Source: Leishmania infantum JPCM5
Taxonomy: Eukaryota > Euglenozoa > Kinetoplastea > Trypanosomatida > Trypanosomatidae
Length of the DNA stretch: 64,000 nucleotides
Direction of reading: 5' to 3'
NCBI RefSeq assembly: GCF_000002875.2
Contig: NC_009393.2
Span: forward strand, 66,001 to 130,000
The notes below the pieces were generated by a model. That model was given only the letters and a program-made list of their open reading frames with translations, searched no databases and had not been told where the DNA came from. Positions 55,538 to 64,000 of this stretch are shown here, one piece after another. How positions within the stretch are numbered: position 1 is the stretch's first letter; every line of letters begins with the position of its first letter. The translations under genes and the position numbers were made by a program.

Positions 55538-57319
55538 ATGCCGGCAGCCTACGCCCTGGCAAAGGAGTGTCAGCTGCTCCGCGGTGATATCGAGGGCGTG
55601 CTCTCGCTCGCTGCCCAGCTCCTCCTCCACACAACCGCAGCTGCATCATCATCTGCCAACGGGTCGCCTACTGCCCCTGCGTCGTCATCGGCGCCGGCCA
55701 CATCTTTTCTCGGTCCCGTCGTGGGCTCCATTCTCACGGACGCCCACGTCCGCTCACTTCTTCTCAACACCCTCGTGCGCGTCCTTGTGCCGGCGCGGCG
55801 GCAGAAGGCACTGCTCGACGACAACAAGTACGTGCAAGCCGCCAACATGGTGGCACTGCAGCAGCAGAGCACCAACGATGCAAGACCGGCGAACTCAGTT
55901 AACAGGGCTGCGGACGTGTCGCAGCGATACCGCGTAGGGCGTGTTGTCGGTGTTGTGCCGAAGCCAGGCCCTATGGCGGCGGAGGCGAGCCATGGCAAGA
56001 GTGCATCTGCAACTTGCGCTGGCCTTGCGGCGGCAGCGGCTGACGAAGGTCAGCGGTGGCTGTTGGCCGTCTACGTTGGCGAGTGTGTCGAGCCCTTTGC
56101 CGTGTCGGCCATCGCGGAGGATATCTTCACCGAGGCGGAGCACCGCGTCTTTGTGCAATCAGCGCTGTCCACGAACAGAGAGGATGGCAGCCGACGCGCA
56201 AGCGTGCTGCCGAGTCAGCAGCCGGCGCTGCTGTCTGCCGAGACGGCCGCCACGGTGCAGCAGAGCATCAAAGACATCCGTGTAGCATTACAGTTGATGC
56301 AGGCGGCGGACAAGACAGTATCGGTGGCAGGAATGGAGGCAGCCACAGCGACGCTGATTCAGCGCGCCAGTGGTCTAAAGCGGCCGCACGCTGCGTCAGA
56401 CGACGACGGAGACATCAACAGCCACAAGAGGCGCACGGGGGCGGCATCGATCGGAGAGGACAGCGACGGGCTCGGCACGTACTTCGGCAACGGCGCCTCG
56501 TCGCAAGCCGTACGCATGGCCCGTCTCTCAGAGGATTTGGCGGCACGAGGCGCGCAGCTTCAGCAGCTCCGCCAACTGCTCCAGCAGAAGGNCGACGGCA
56601 CCGCGGAGAGCTCCGCAAACGCGTCCGTGGCGGCGTCGACGACGAACTCCTTCACCGCTGTGGACTGCATCGCTGACGGAAAGGCAGACAAGAGAACGAA
56701 AGACGCAGGCCAGGGCGCGGTGCAGCCTGGCCTCTTCCCGGTGGTGCAGTATTCGGTGGATCGACGCCACATGGCGTACACCACCTTCCACCTCTACCCC
56801 TACTCGGAGAACGGCACGGAGCCGCTCTGCTACGACCCGAAGGACAGCAAGAACGCGGCCGCACAGGTGTTCTACGGAAAGATCCCGTGGCAGACGGGCA
56901 AGCGCATCAAGGTGCCGCAGAAGTACGACCCCAAGACGCTGCTGACGTCGGAGCGGTACATGGTTAAATGGATGCAGCTCGCCACGTCCTTCGGCCTCCT
57001 GGGCCTGACCAGCATTCGGTTCGGCAAGGGGCTCTTTCTGCCGCAGGACGTCGCCCACCACTCGCCGTTCTGGCAGGACAACTTTCACGTCGTGACGGGG
57101 GTTGTCATGGTTGCCATCGCCCTCCTCACGCTGGCGTACGCGTATATCGGCTTCAAGGCACGGTCGCGGCGTGTCTACGCTCGCCGCAAGATCCGCTATG
57201 ACGACGTGGTGGGGCCCACGTGGCTTACGTTCTTCGTGGCGGCGAGCTTCGTTGCGATTACGATGACGCACATCGCACGGCGGTACGGTCCAATGCTGAC
57301 AGGCAGCGACTCGTTCTAG
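55538..57319 (+). CDS. Hypothetical protein crossing an ambiguous base; possible two-gene join
   Basis: 593 codons if the N at 56592 is exactly one base (codon 352, GNC). The first part (1-351) looks nuclear or soluble: an Ala/Ser-rich start, the folded-looking QRWLLAVYVGECVEPFAVSAIAEDIF near 170, the basic KRPHAASDDDGDINSHKRR-type stretch near 280-300, and a helix LQQLRQLLQQK ending at the N. The second part is different: YSVDRRHMAYTTFHLYPY, a short hydrophobic LLGLTSIRFGKGLFL, and two clear TM helices (about 518-540 and 561-580) around a basic loop, as in a mitochondrial inner-membrane protein. The fusion of such unlike halves at an N is suspicious. An in-frame ATG at 56771 could start a separate second gene. 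No family recognised for either half. Confidence 0.55.
   Translation: MPAAYALAKECQLLRGDIEGVLSLAAQLLLHTTAAASSSANGSPTAPASSSAPATSFLGPVVGSILTDAHVRSLLLNTLVRVLVPARRQKALLDDNKYVQAANMVALQQQSTNDARPANSVNRAADVSQRYRVGRVVGVVPKPGPMAAEASHGKSASATCAGLAAAAADEGQRWLLAVYVGECVEPFAVSAIAEDIFTEAEHRVFVQSALSTNREDGSRRASVLPSQQPALLSAETAATVQQSIKDIRVALQLMQAADKTVSVAGMEAATATLIQRASGLKRPHAASDDDGDINSHKRRTGAASIGEDSDGLGTYFGNGASSQAVRMARLSEDLAARGAQLQQLRQLLQQKXDGTAESSANASVAASTTNSFTAVDCIADGKADKRTKDAGQGAVQPGLFPVVQYSVDRRHMAYTTFHLYPYSENGTEPLCYDPKDSKNAAAQVFYGKIPWQTGKRIKVPQKYDPKTLLTSERYMVKWMQLATSFGLLGLTSIRFGKGLFLPQDVAHHSPFWQDNFHVVTGVVMVAIALLTLAYAYIGFKARSRRVYARRKIRYDDVVGPTWLTFFVAASFVAITMTHIARRYGPMLTGSDSF
56592..56592. other. Ambiguous base (N)
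   Basis: The only N in the window, inside the ORF 55538-57319. It may be a single uncertain base or a collapsed gap. Confidence 0.98.
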
Positions 57320-58547
57320 CGGCGCGCGTGCGTCGCTGCCGCGCTGGTGGGAGGGTCCCGGCGTCAACTTCGTCCCATTGTGGGTGGGTGAAGCAGAGAA
57401 ACAGCGAGGCATGGCGTAGTGCAGCGCGCTCGCCGCCCCCGTCCCCTTCCCTCCCCTCCTCTCAAACTCTACGTCGCAGGCGCGGTGGTTGCTTCGTTCA
57501 CTCGGGTTCGCTGATGCAGGCGTGCGTGCGTGTGTGCGTGCACCGCTGCTCTTCCCTTCTCTCCCTTTAAGTACACGGTGGCTAACGTTGGCACGCGCCG
57601 GCGTCCTTTCGCGCAGGGGCGCCGATGCGGGCAACAACTCAAGATGCAAGCAGCATGTTATCTTCTCATCCCCGTCCCCGTCCCCCTCCCCCAAACGCAC
57701 GCACACGCCCTCCTCAGTGATAGGCGGCGCTGCCGCTTATCACTTATTTCCGTCCCGCCCTACCGCGGCGCCTAAACCTGAAAAGCAGCAGGGGTTGTAG
57801 GGCCGGTGCAGTGTTGCTTTTTCCCCAGTCTCCCCATCCAGGACGTATGGACGGCGAACACATCGGACACCCGTGGCGACAAGCAGAGCGCCTCGCGCTT
57901 ATGCATGTGTCAATGCCTGCACACAAGCCTCTCCCACACGTGCCTGTGCATCACATCAATGTCTCTCGCCTTCTTGTCTTGTATCAGCCCACACCTTTCC
58001 ACCGCCGGGCTTCACGCAACGCACGCACACCGGCTACCTGGCACTCGTCCCACTCTTTAAAGGAACCGAACCGCTCCCTACCCCCCCCTCCTCCCCGGTG
58101 AAGAGAGAAGGACGGGCGCCCCGGTGTGTACTTCGGCTGCATCCTACGCACCCTTGCGAGCAATTTAAAGAGTTACAGAGCCTATCAAAGGGGCGCACGT
58201 GAGAGGCACAGCGCCCGCCCTCCCCTGCGCGGACGGGAGCTGCAGCGACCCTTCAATCCTCTGTGTACGCACGCACACACACACACACAGACGTGCGCTT
58301 GCTTTCTTTTCTTTCGCTTCACGTACATCGTATCGCTCGTGGCTTCTCTTGTGGAGCAGGCGTTCATCCTGTCCGCAAGAGCCCTCTCCATCTTCCCTAC
58401 CCCACCACCACCGCCACCTCTCCTCTCGCTGCTCTCGCCCCTCAGCCCTGCGTCTCCACGCATACACCCATACACACACACACATATATATACGAGCACG
58501 TGTGTGCACGCGACGCCTCCTTTACTCTCGACCTGGGAAAAGGGAAA
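57320..58547. other. Spacer
   Basis: 1.2 kb without a supported gene. C/T-rich stretches at 57440-57475, 57660-57695 and 58080-58100, CA runs near 58272-58290 and 58469-58484, ATATATATA at 58484-58492. The AG at 58541-58542 behind pyrimidine-rich DNA is a candidate acceptor for hslU. Confidence 0.6.
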
Positions 58548-60059
58548 ATGCTTCGCTTCCCGACTCGGCTGCTGTTTTGTGTGGCTACGGCGGCCAGCAC
58601 GCCGTCCCCTGACGTGCTGCAGGTCACAAAGGAAAAGGCAAGCAAGCTTGACGATCTCTCGCCGCGGGCGATCACGAAAATACTGGACGCCTACATTGTT
58701 GGCCAGGATGCTGGAAAGCGCGCTGTGGCTATTGCGCTGCGCAACCGCTGGCGTCGTCGGCAGCTCAGCGACGCCGACCTGCGGAAGGAGGTGGTGCCTA
58801 AGAACATGCTGCTGATTGGTCCAACCGGCGTCGGCAAGACGGAGATATCGCGTCGCATGGCGCGCATCACGGACGCCCCGTTTATCAAGGTGGAGGCCAC
58901 CAAGTACACGGAGGTCGGCTTCAAGGGCAAGGACGTCGAGAGCATCATCGAGGACCTGTACACGAACGCCAAGCTCAAGGCAAGGCGCGCGCTCGAGGCG
59001 GAGCGGCATGCGGAGGCGCTGAACATGGCGCTGGACACCGTGTATAGCGCCTGGTCGGTGAGTCAGCGGATGCGAGCGATGGACCGTTCTCTGCTTAGCA
59101 CCGGCAAGGCCGAGGAAGTGACGGCGGCAGCCGCAGACGACAGCGCAGCGGAGGCGGAGGAGTCGCAGCCGCAGCAGCAGCAGCACAACTTCGAGTACTT
59201 CCGCGAGCACTACCTGGATGAGCCAATCACTAACGATATGGTGACGATCGACATCAATGCCCCGCAGGCGCCGACGAAGCCACCGAAGGAGGGCGGCATC
59301 GATCTGCAGTCGGTCGGCATGCTGCTGGGACTGGGAGGGGAGCCAAAGAGGCTGAAGGTGTCCGTGACGAAGCGGGTGGCTGACGCTGTGCCGCTGGCCA
59401 CGCAGGAGGCGCTAGACAAACTCATCGACGAAGCCTCAGTGAACACGCTAGCACGTGCGCTAGCGGAGGAGGAGGGCGTTGTCTTTGTGGATGAAATCGA
59501 CAAGGTGGTTGCCGAGCCGTCCAGCGCCAACGCCGACGTCAGCTCCACCGGGGTGCAGCAAGACCTGCTGCCTCTGATCGAGGGCTCCAACGTCACCATG
59601 AAGGACGGCAGCGTCATTGCGACGGACAACATCCTCTTCATCTGCTCCGGCGCCTTCCACGTCGTCAAGACGTCCGACATGATCGCGGAGCTGCAGGGCC
59701 GACTGCCTGTACGCGTAGAGCTGCAGGCGCTGACGGAGGAGGACTTCCGCCGTATCTTGACGGAGCCCAAGTTCAACCTGCTGCGGCAACAGGAAGAGAT
59801 GTTGAAAACGGAGAAGATCGACGTCGTCTTCACGGAGGACGGCGTCAATGAGCTGGCCAAGGTGACCTGCGCAGTGAACAGTCAAGGTCAGAACATCGGC
59901 GCCCGTCGCCTCAACACAATCCTCGAGCGCGTCATGGACCCGTATAGCTTCAACTGCGAAGAGTACGAAGGCAAGAGGGTGGAAATCAACGCCAAGATGG
60001 TGCGGGAGGCGACGGAGAAGCTCCAGAAGAATGTGAACTTAGCTAAGTATTTATTGTGA
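58548..60059 (+). CDS. hslU: HslU (ClpY) ATPase of the mitochondrial HslVU protease
   Basis: 503-aa AAA+ unfoldase that feeds substrates to the HslV peptidase. The N-terminus (MLRFPTRLLFCVATAA) is a plausible mitochondrial presequence. Family start LSPRAITKILDAYIVGQDAGKRAVAIALRNRWRR; Walker A GPTGVGKT at 91-98; the pore-region VEATKYTEVGFKGKDVE follows; an I-domain with an acidic/Gln-rich insert lies at about 180-240. Walker B VVFVDE is at 311-316, sensor and arginine-finger blocks include NILFICSGAFHV and LQGRLPVRVEL, and the C-terminal QNIGARRLNTILERVMD is typical. The final residues AKYLL match the short hydrophobic tail that docks into HslV. Kinetoplastids have HslV and more than one HslU; which paralogue this is cannot be told. 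HslVU is linked to kinetoplast DNA replication control in trypanosomes. Confidence 0.95.
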   Translation: MLRFPTRLLFCVATAASTPSPDVLQVTKEKASKLDDLSPRAITKILDAYIVGQDAGKRAVAIALRNRWRRRQLSDADLRKEVVPKNMLLIGPTGVGKTEISRRMARITDAPFIKVEATKYTEVGFKGKDVESIIEDLYTNAKLKARRALEAERHAEALNMALDTVYSAWSVSQRMRAMDRSLLSTGKAEEVTAAAADDSAAEAEESQPQQQQHNFEYFREHYLDEPITNDMVTIDINAPQAPTKPPKEGGIDLQSVGMLLGLGGEPKRLKVSVTKRVADAVPLATQEALDKLIDEASVNTLARALAEEEGVVFVDEIDKVVAEPSSANADVSSTGVQQDLLPLIEGSNVTMKDGSVIATDNILFICSGAFHVVKTSDMIAELQGRLPVRVELQALTEEDFRRILTEPKFNLLRQQEEMLKTEKIDVVFTEDGVNELAKVTCAVNSQGQNIGARRLNTILERVMDPYSFNCEEYEGKRVEINAKMVREATEKLQKNVNLAKYLL

Positions 60060-61849
60060 GGGGGTGGGAGATCAACGCACCGGTGTTACCGTCACGTATG
60101 CGACCCCTCAACTCCCTCCCCTTCCGTTCCGCTGCCGCTACGTTTGGTTAGCGTGCTTGTGTCTGTGTGTGCTTGTGTCAAGCGGTGTATGCTGGAATGG
60201 TGGTGTTGGTTGCCTGAGCTCTGCATTGCCTCTCGTACAACTGGCGTGCATCTGTTTAGATCTATATAAACCTAAACACATATATATATATATCTGTGTG
60301 TGTGCGCCAGAACGGGTGTCGGGTGTGCCCCGCCCCCCCCCCACTCACCTTCTTTGTTCCCATCCCTCCCCTTCTTCCCCTGCGGCTCACACTGGCACGT
60401 CTGCGCGCCCGACACATCCATATCTCCGCGCGTTTTACACACGTGGATCTATGTGCTTCGGGGCGCTTGGTGCAAACCCTCCCCCCTCCCTCCCAGCCCG
60501 CACACCATACCGCCGGTGCGCTCCCATGTCAGCTTCGTGTTTGTGCGCCGTGCGCCCTGCCTGCATGCACGCGTGAGTCGTGTGGCCCTTCCCTCTCCTC
60601 ACCTCTGTGCACACTGCTGCTGTTACGGCACTGCTTCTCCTGTGTCTTCCTTACGACCCCTCGCGCTCGCTTCTGCTGTCTCTGCTCTCGGACCTCTGAC
60701 GGCCCTGCATGATGCCCTCTCGCGGCCCCTCACCTCCTCGCACAAACGTCTTGCCATCATGGCGCGCGCAGGTTTGTGAGCGAGCAAGGCATAAAGAACA
60801 AGACATCGAAGCCTCACCCACTGCTGCTGTTCTCCTCTATCACAGCCGACAGCGCTGCGACTATTATTAGCACTGTAGGCGCAGTGAACCTACACGTGCA
60901 CCTAAGCCACATCTATCTGTCGAACACCTTCTCAAGCCAACGCACTGGCGCGCGCGCGCGCAACGCGCACACGTGCCATCACGGTTCTGCAGGCTACGAA
61001 ACGAGTATGTGTTTGTGAGAGACCACCAACACCACCACCATCACACACACACACACACACATACCCCTCCCCGAATCTAGCAAAGAAAAATACGTCGTCC
61101 AATACAGAGCGGCGAGCACACTCTCTCTCCCCACCCGCACCCGCCTTTCCAAAGTCATCGCCGCCTTCCCACGTCACCGCCTGAGAGCGCTACGGGGTAG
61201 TGTGGGCCACGTCTTGTGCGTTGTTGCCGTTCAGTTTCGTTCTTTTTTTTCTGCGCGCGTGTGCACGTGTCGTCGTCTCCTTCTCCACTGCACACGCGGG
61301 TTGCTGCTCCGTCCTCGCGACTCTGTGCCCGTGTGGGTGTGGACGTGGGTGTGGGTGTGGACGTGCGTGTGTGTAGAGGGGGAAAGGAGTCTGCTGAGTC
61401 TCCCTCCCTCCCTTCCTCCCCTCTCGTGTGTCTTTATCAGGCGTGCGCGTGGGTCCGCTGCGGCTCAGATCGTGAGCGTCGCCCTCCGTCCCTCTCCTAA
61501 GTGCCCTCCTCCCTTCCACGGGTTTCGCCTGCTTATTCTTTCAGCTGCGGTCGATTCGTATCGGTGTAGTGCCCGCTGTTGTTGTTTCGAGGGTTGTGCG
61601 TGCCCCCCTCTTTGGCTCGTAGCGAAGCGGCGCGGTGGGAGTGGGAAGGGGCGAGAGGGTGCCCCGCGAAGACAGACTCCGTTGGCGCTGTCGGTGTGGT
61701 TTACAGCCTGGCGCATTTCGTTCTCCCCCTTCTCGGTGCTGCTTTCCTTCGCCCTTTCTGTCCTCTGCCCTTCTCTGTTCCTCTCGTGCATGCGCTTGCG
61801 CGTGCTGCCACGGTGTCGCCAAACCATCACATCTTACCTGCTGTCCATC
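60060..61849. other. Spacer
   Basis: 1.8 kb without a supported gene. TA run at 60280-60293, C run at 60331-60341, (CA)n at 61043-61062, T-rich run at 61231-61250 and GT/GC-rich repeats at 61328-61375. Upstream short ORFs exist but none has a domain. Confidence 0.6.
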
Positions 61850-64000
61850 ATGTCCGCCACGGCAGCGTCGTCGCGGCGGAAGCAGCACCACGAGTCGCTC
61901 AAGGAGGAGTCGATGATCTCGTTCGAGATGGAGCTCGACGAGGCGATTGAGCTGCCGCTCGACGTGAGCGCCGTCGCACCGACAGACGCGGCGCTGAGCG
62001 CGCCGCTTGGGGGTAAAAAGATCACAATGCCAGCTGCAAGGGCCGCTTCGGAGAGCAGGGCTGCATGGAGTAACGGCAGCACCGCCAGCCTCAGATTCGC
62101 CGTGTGCGGCAACGGAAAGGAGCTCCCAAACACCCCCGCAACCGCCGACGGCGTCGGCTCTCCCATCGCCACGCCAGACAATGCAGCTACCACAACCTAC
62201 TCGGCGGCGGCGCCGTCACGCACGTTGACGTGGAAGGACACCAGCGCGTCTCAGCGGCGTGCCGAGGCGCAGGCGAGCCGCCAAGACGACTTCAACCCCA
62301 TGGTCCTGTGCCCGCTGCAGAACCTGGGCAACACGTGCTACTTCAACGCGGGTGTGCAGCTGCTCGTGAACTGCCCCGCCCTCGTCTATGCAGTGCGCAA
62401 CTCGCCGTTTGCGCAGAGTACACAGAGCAACGGCCCCCTCACCGCCCACGCCGTATCGATGCCGCGGGCTGAAGCGGCAACGGCAACGACGAAGCTGTGC
62501 CTGAAAGGGGGTGCCGCCACCCACACGCTCTTCCAGGAGTTCTCCACCCTGCTCGCCCGCATGGAAATGGGATGTGCAGCCGGTGAGAGGGCGATCTCGC
62601 CCATTTGTGCGCTCGACTCCCTCGCGCAGGCGTATCCGCAGTTCGAGGGTCGAAGCCAGCAAGACGCCGCAGAGATGATGACGTCGCTGCTGGCCAGCTT
62701 GGAGGAGGAGGGCGGTCAGTATGTGGAAGTGGCACAGCTGCTACAGTCGTTTGAAGAAGATGCCGCGGCGCTGCGGCAGGGCGTGACGTCCTTGGCCTCC
62801 TCTCCCCGGGCTTCGGAGCCAGTGGCGCGAGCTCTAAAGGACGCCACCGCGCCTCTCTTGGAAGCCGAGACCGCGCCCTCCGCATCGCCGCATCGGCGCG
62901 ATTACAGCGAGCCCTGCAACATCGAGGAGTACTCCCAACCATCGCTGCTCTCCTCCACTAGTGAGGACACCTTCCTGCCGGGTCCGCGCAGCGCGCACTT
63001 CTTCACCGTACTGCGGCTGATGGAACGGGTCAATCGCGAGAACGAACTACTTGAGCGGCGTGTGAAGCAGCGGCAAGGCATTGCCTACACCAACTCCTTC
63101 AAGCCCCCGCGGCTACACTTCAACCCGCTGCTGGACGGCTTCCGCGGGTATACGCTGTCGGAGGTGGAGTGCCACAACTGCCGCGCGGTATCGCGCGTGG
63201 TGAGCCCCTTCAATGGGTTGCTGCTGGATGTGCCGACGGCGAAGCAGCGCCGGCGCTACGCGTTGGCGCACCCGAATGTGCCGCGCCGCGTCGACTTCGA
63301 TGGGCAGCTGCGGCAGGTGAAGAAGCCGTTTCGGCTGACGTGGTGGAACCCCCTCTCCCTCTGCGTGGCGGCGTGGAGGCAGCTGAAGCGGTTCTTCCAG
63401 GACCCGTTCCCGTACCCGCTGTGGCTGGACGAGTGCCTCGACATTCACTTCGAGCCGGAGGTGCTGCGCGGGTGTAACAGGTACCGTTGCGAGTCCTGCG
63501 ACACCACCACCGACGCCACCAAGTCGGAGACGCTTCTTGCCCTGCCCGAGTACCTGCTCATCCACATGAAGCGCTTCGAGGCCGGCCGCTTCTTTAACAG
63601 CAAGAAGTCGGACTCAGTCTTCTTTCCCACCTCGTGGCGGCCGCTCACGAAGATGCAGGCGAGGCAGTCGCCTATCAACACGGACGACGCGCCGCCAGCG
63701 CTGCCGGAGTACCTCGACCTGCGGCACTACCTGCACAGCAGCGTCGCACCGTTCGCAGAGCCGATCCCGCCCTGTCTGTGGAGCACCGGCAACGAGCCCC
63801 ACCAGCAGCATCACGCGAGCAGGGACGATGCCAGCAGCCCCGCCAGCTCCATCGCAACCACCTACACGCTAGACGGCATTGTCAACCACCACGGCGGCTA
63901 CGACGGCGGCCATTACACTGTCTTCCTCTACAAGGCGACGGAGGAGCGGCAGGCGTGGGTGTACATCAGCGACGATGAGGTGGAGCAAGCGGAGGAAGTA
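61850..64000 (+). CDS. Ubiquitin carboxyl-terminal hydrolase (USP), 3' end outside window
   Basis: 717 codons are present and the frame is open at the window edge. USP-type cysteine protease that removes ubiquitin. Cys box LQNLGNTCYFNAGVQLL with catalytic Cys163; His box NHHGGYDGGHYTVFLY with catalytic His688. The fingers subdomain has two zinc pairs, C441-x2-C444 and C547-x2-C550. YLLIHMKRFE is also typical. The first 140 residues are low-complexity with an acidic SFEMELDEAIELPLD helix. An insert between about 250 and 400 contains a charged linker. The remaining sequence after WVYISDDEV should include little more than the end of the catalytic domain. The USP subfamily and substrate are not assigned. 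Confidence 0.92.
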   Translation, partial: MSATAASSRRKQHHESLKEESMISFEMELDEAIELPLDVSAVAPTDAALSAPLGGKKITMPAARAASESRAAWSNGSTASLRFAVCGNGKELPNTPATADGVGSPIATPDNAATTTYSAAAPSRTLTWKDTSASQRRAEAQASRQDDFNPMVLCPLQNLGNTCYFNAGVQLLVNCPALVYAVRNSPFAQSTQSNGPLTAHAVSMPRAEAATATTKLCLKGGAATHTLFQEFSTLLARMEMGCAAGERAISPICALDSLAQAYPQFEGRSQQDAAEMMTSLLASLEEEGGQYVEVAQLLQSFEEDAAALRQGVTSLASSPRASEPVARALKDATAPLLEAETAPSASPHRRDYSEPCNIEEYSQPSLLSSTSEDTFLPGPRSAHFFTVLRLMERVNRENELLERRVKQRQGIAYTNSFKPPRLHFNPLLDGFRGYTLSEVECHNCRAVSRVVSPFNGLLLDVPTAKQRRRYALAHPNVPRRVDFDGQLRQVKKPFRLTWWNPLSLCVAAWRQLKRFFQDPFPYPLWLDECLDIHFEPEVLRGCNRYRCESCDTTTDATKSETLLALPEYLLIHMKRFEAGRFFNSKKSDSVFFPTSWRPLTKMQARQSPINTDDAPPALPEYLDLRHYLHSSVAPFAEPIPPCLWSTGNEPHQQHHASRDDASSPASSIATTYTLDGIVNHHGGYDGGHYTVFLYKATEERQAWVYISDDEVEQAEEV

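Noticed and set aside
58185..59210. 341-codon minus-strand ORF
   Set aside because: Antisense of the hslU start and its spacer, with no domain.
1..64000. CRISPR arrays, bacterial insertion sequences, tRNA or rRNA genes
   Set aside because: No regularly spaced repeats, transposase genes, tRNA-like cloverleaf or rRNA sequence were noticed. The genome is eukaryotic.

Overview
The window looks like nuclear DNA of a Leishmania-type trypanosomatid. Coding DNA is GC-rich with long intron-free ORFs. Spacers are 0.5-2.5 kb, rich in C/T tracts and (CA)n/(TG)n runs, as expected for trans-splicing and polyadenylation signals. All 23 genes called here lie on the + strand, which fits one polycistronic directional gene cluster. 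The ATG8-like array, CRK12 kinase and HslU are, from memory, consistent with chromosome 9. Gly572 of the kinase matches the numbering I recall for L. donovani CRK12, so an L. donovani-like species is plausible but not proven.

Layout. 0.7-5.9 kb: four tandem ATG8-like genes made by a 2.2-kb direct duplication of a two-gene block. 6.9-11.4 kb: a small membrane protein, a TANGO2/NRDE protein and a CFAP96/DUF4586 flagellar protein, followed by a SIDER-like retroposon remnant in the spacer. 13.8-25.9 kb: a membrane-anchored protein of possible SMP type, a divergent kinesin, an unknown 236-aa protein and CRK12. 27.4-40.6 kb: three tandem receptor-like proteins (A, B, C), each with TM1, a CHASE-like ectodomain, TM2, a cyclase-homology domain that lacks both metal-binding aspartates, a low-complexity linker and a conserved C-terminal module. 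A and B are almost identical in DNA over two cytosolic blocks but divergent outside them. A second SIDER-like element lies between A and B. 41.9-51.4 kb: a basic protein with a weak POP5-like look, a RING-H2 protein, a CRY-DASH-type photolyase and an ankyrin protein. 52.7-64.0 kb: a twin-CX9C protein resembling NDUFAF8, a mitochondrial single-TM protein, an ORF crossing an ambiguous base that may join two genes, mitochondrial HslU, and a ubiquitin hydrolase cut by the window end.

Gene order here does not imply operon-like shared function, because trypanosomatid clusters mix unrelated genes and regulate them mainly through UTRs. The exceptions are the two local families, the ATG8 array and the cyclase-like trio, where tandem duplication and sequence homogenisation are visible. 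The most unusual system is the trio of predicted catalytically dead receptor cyclases.
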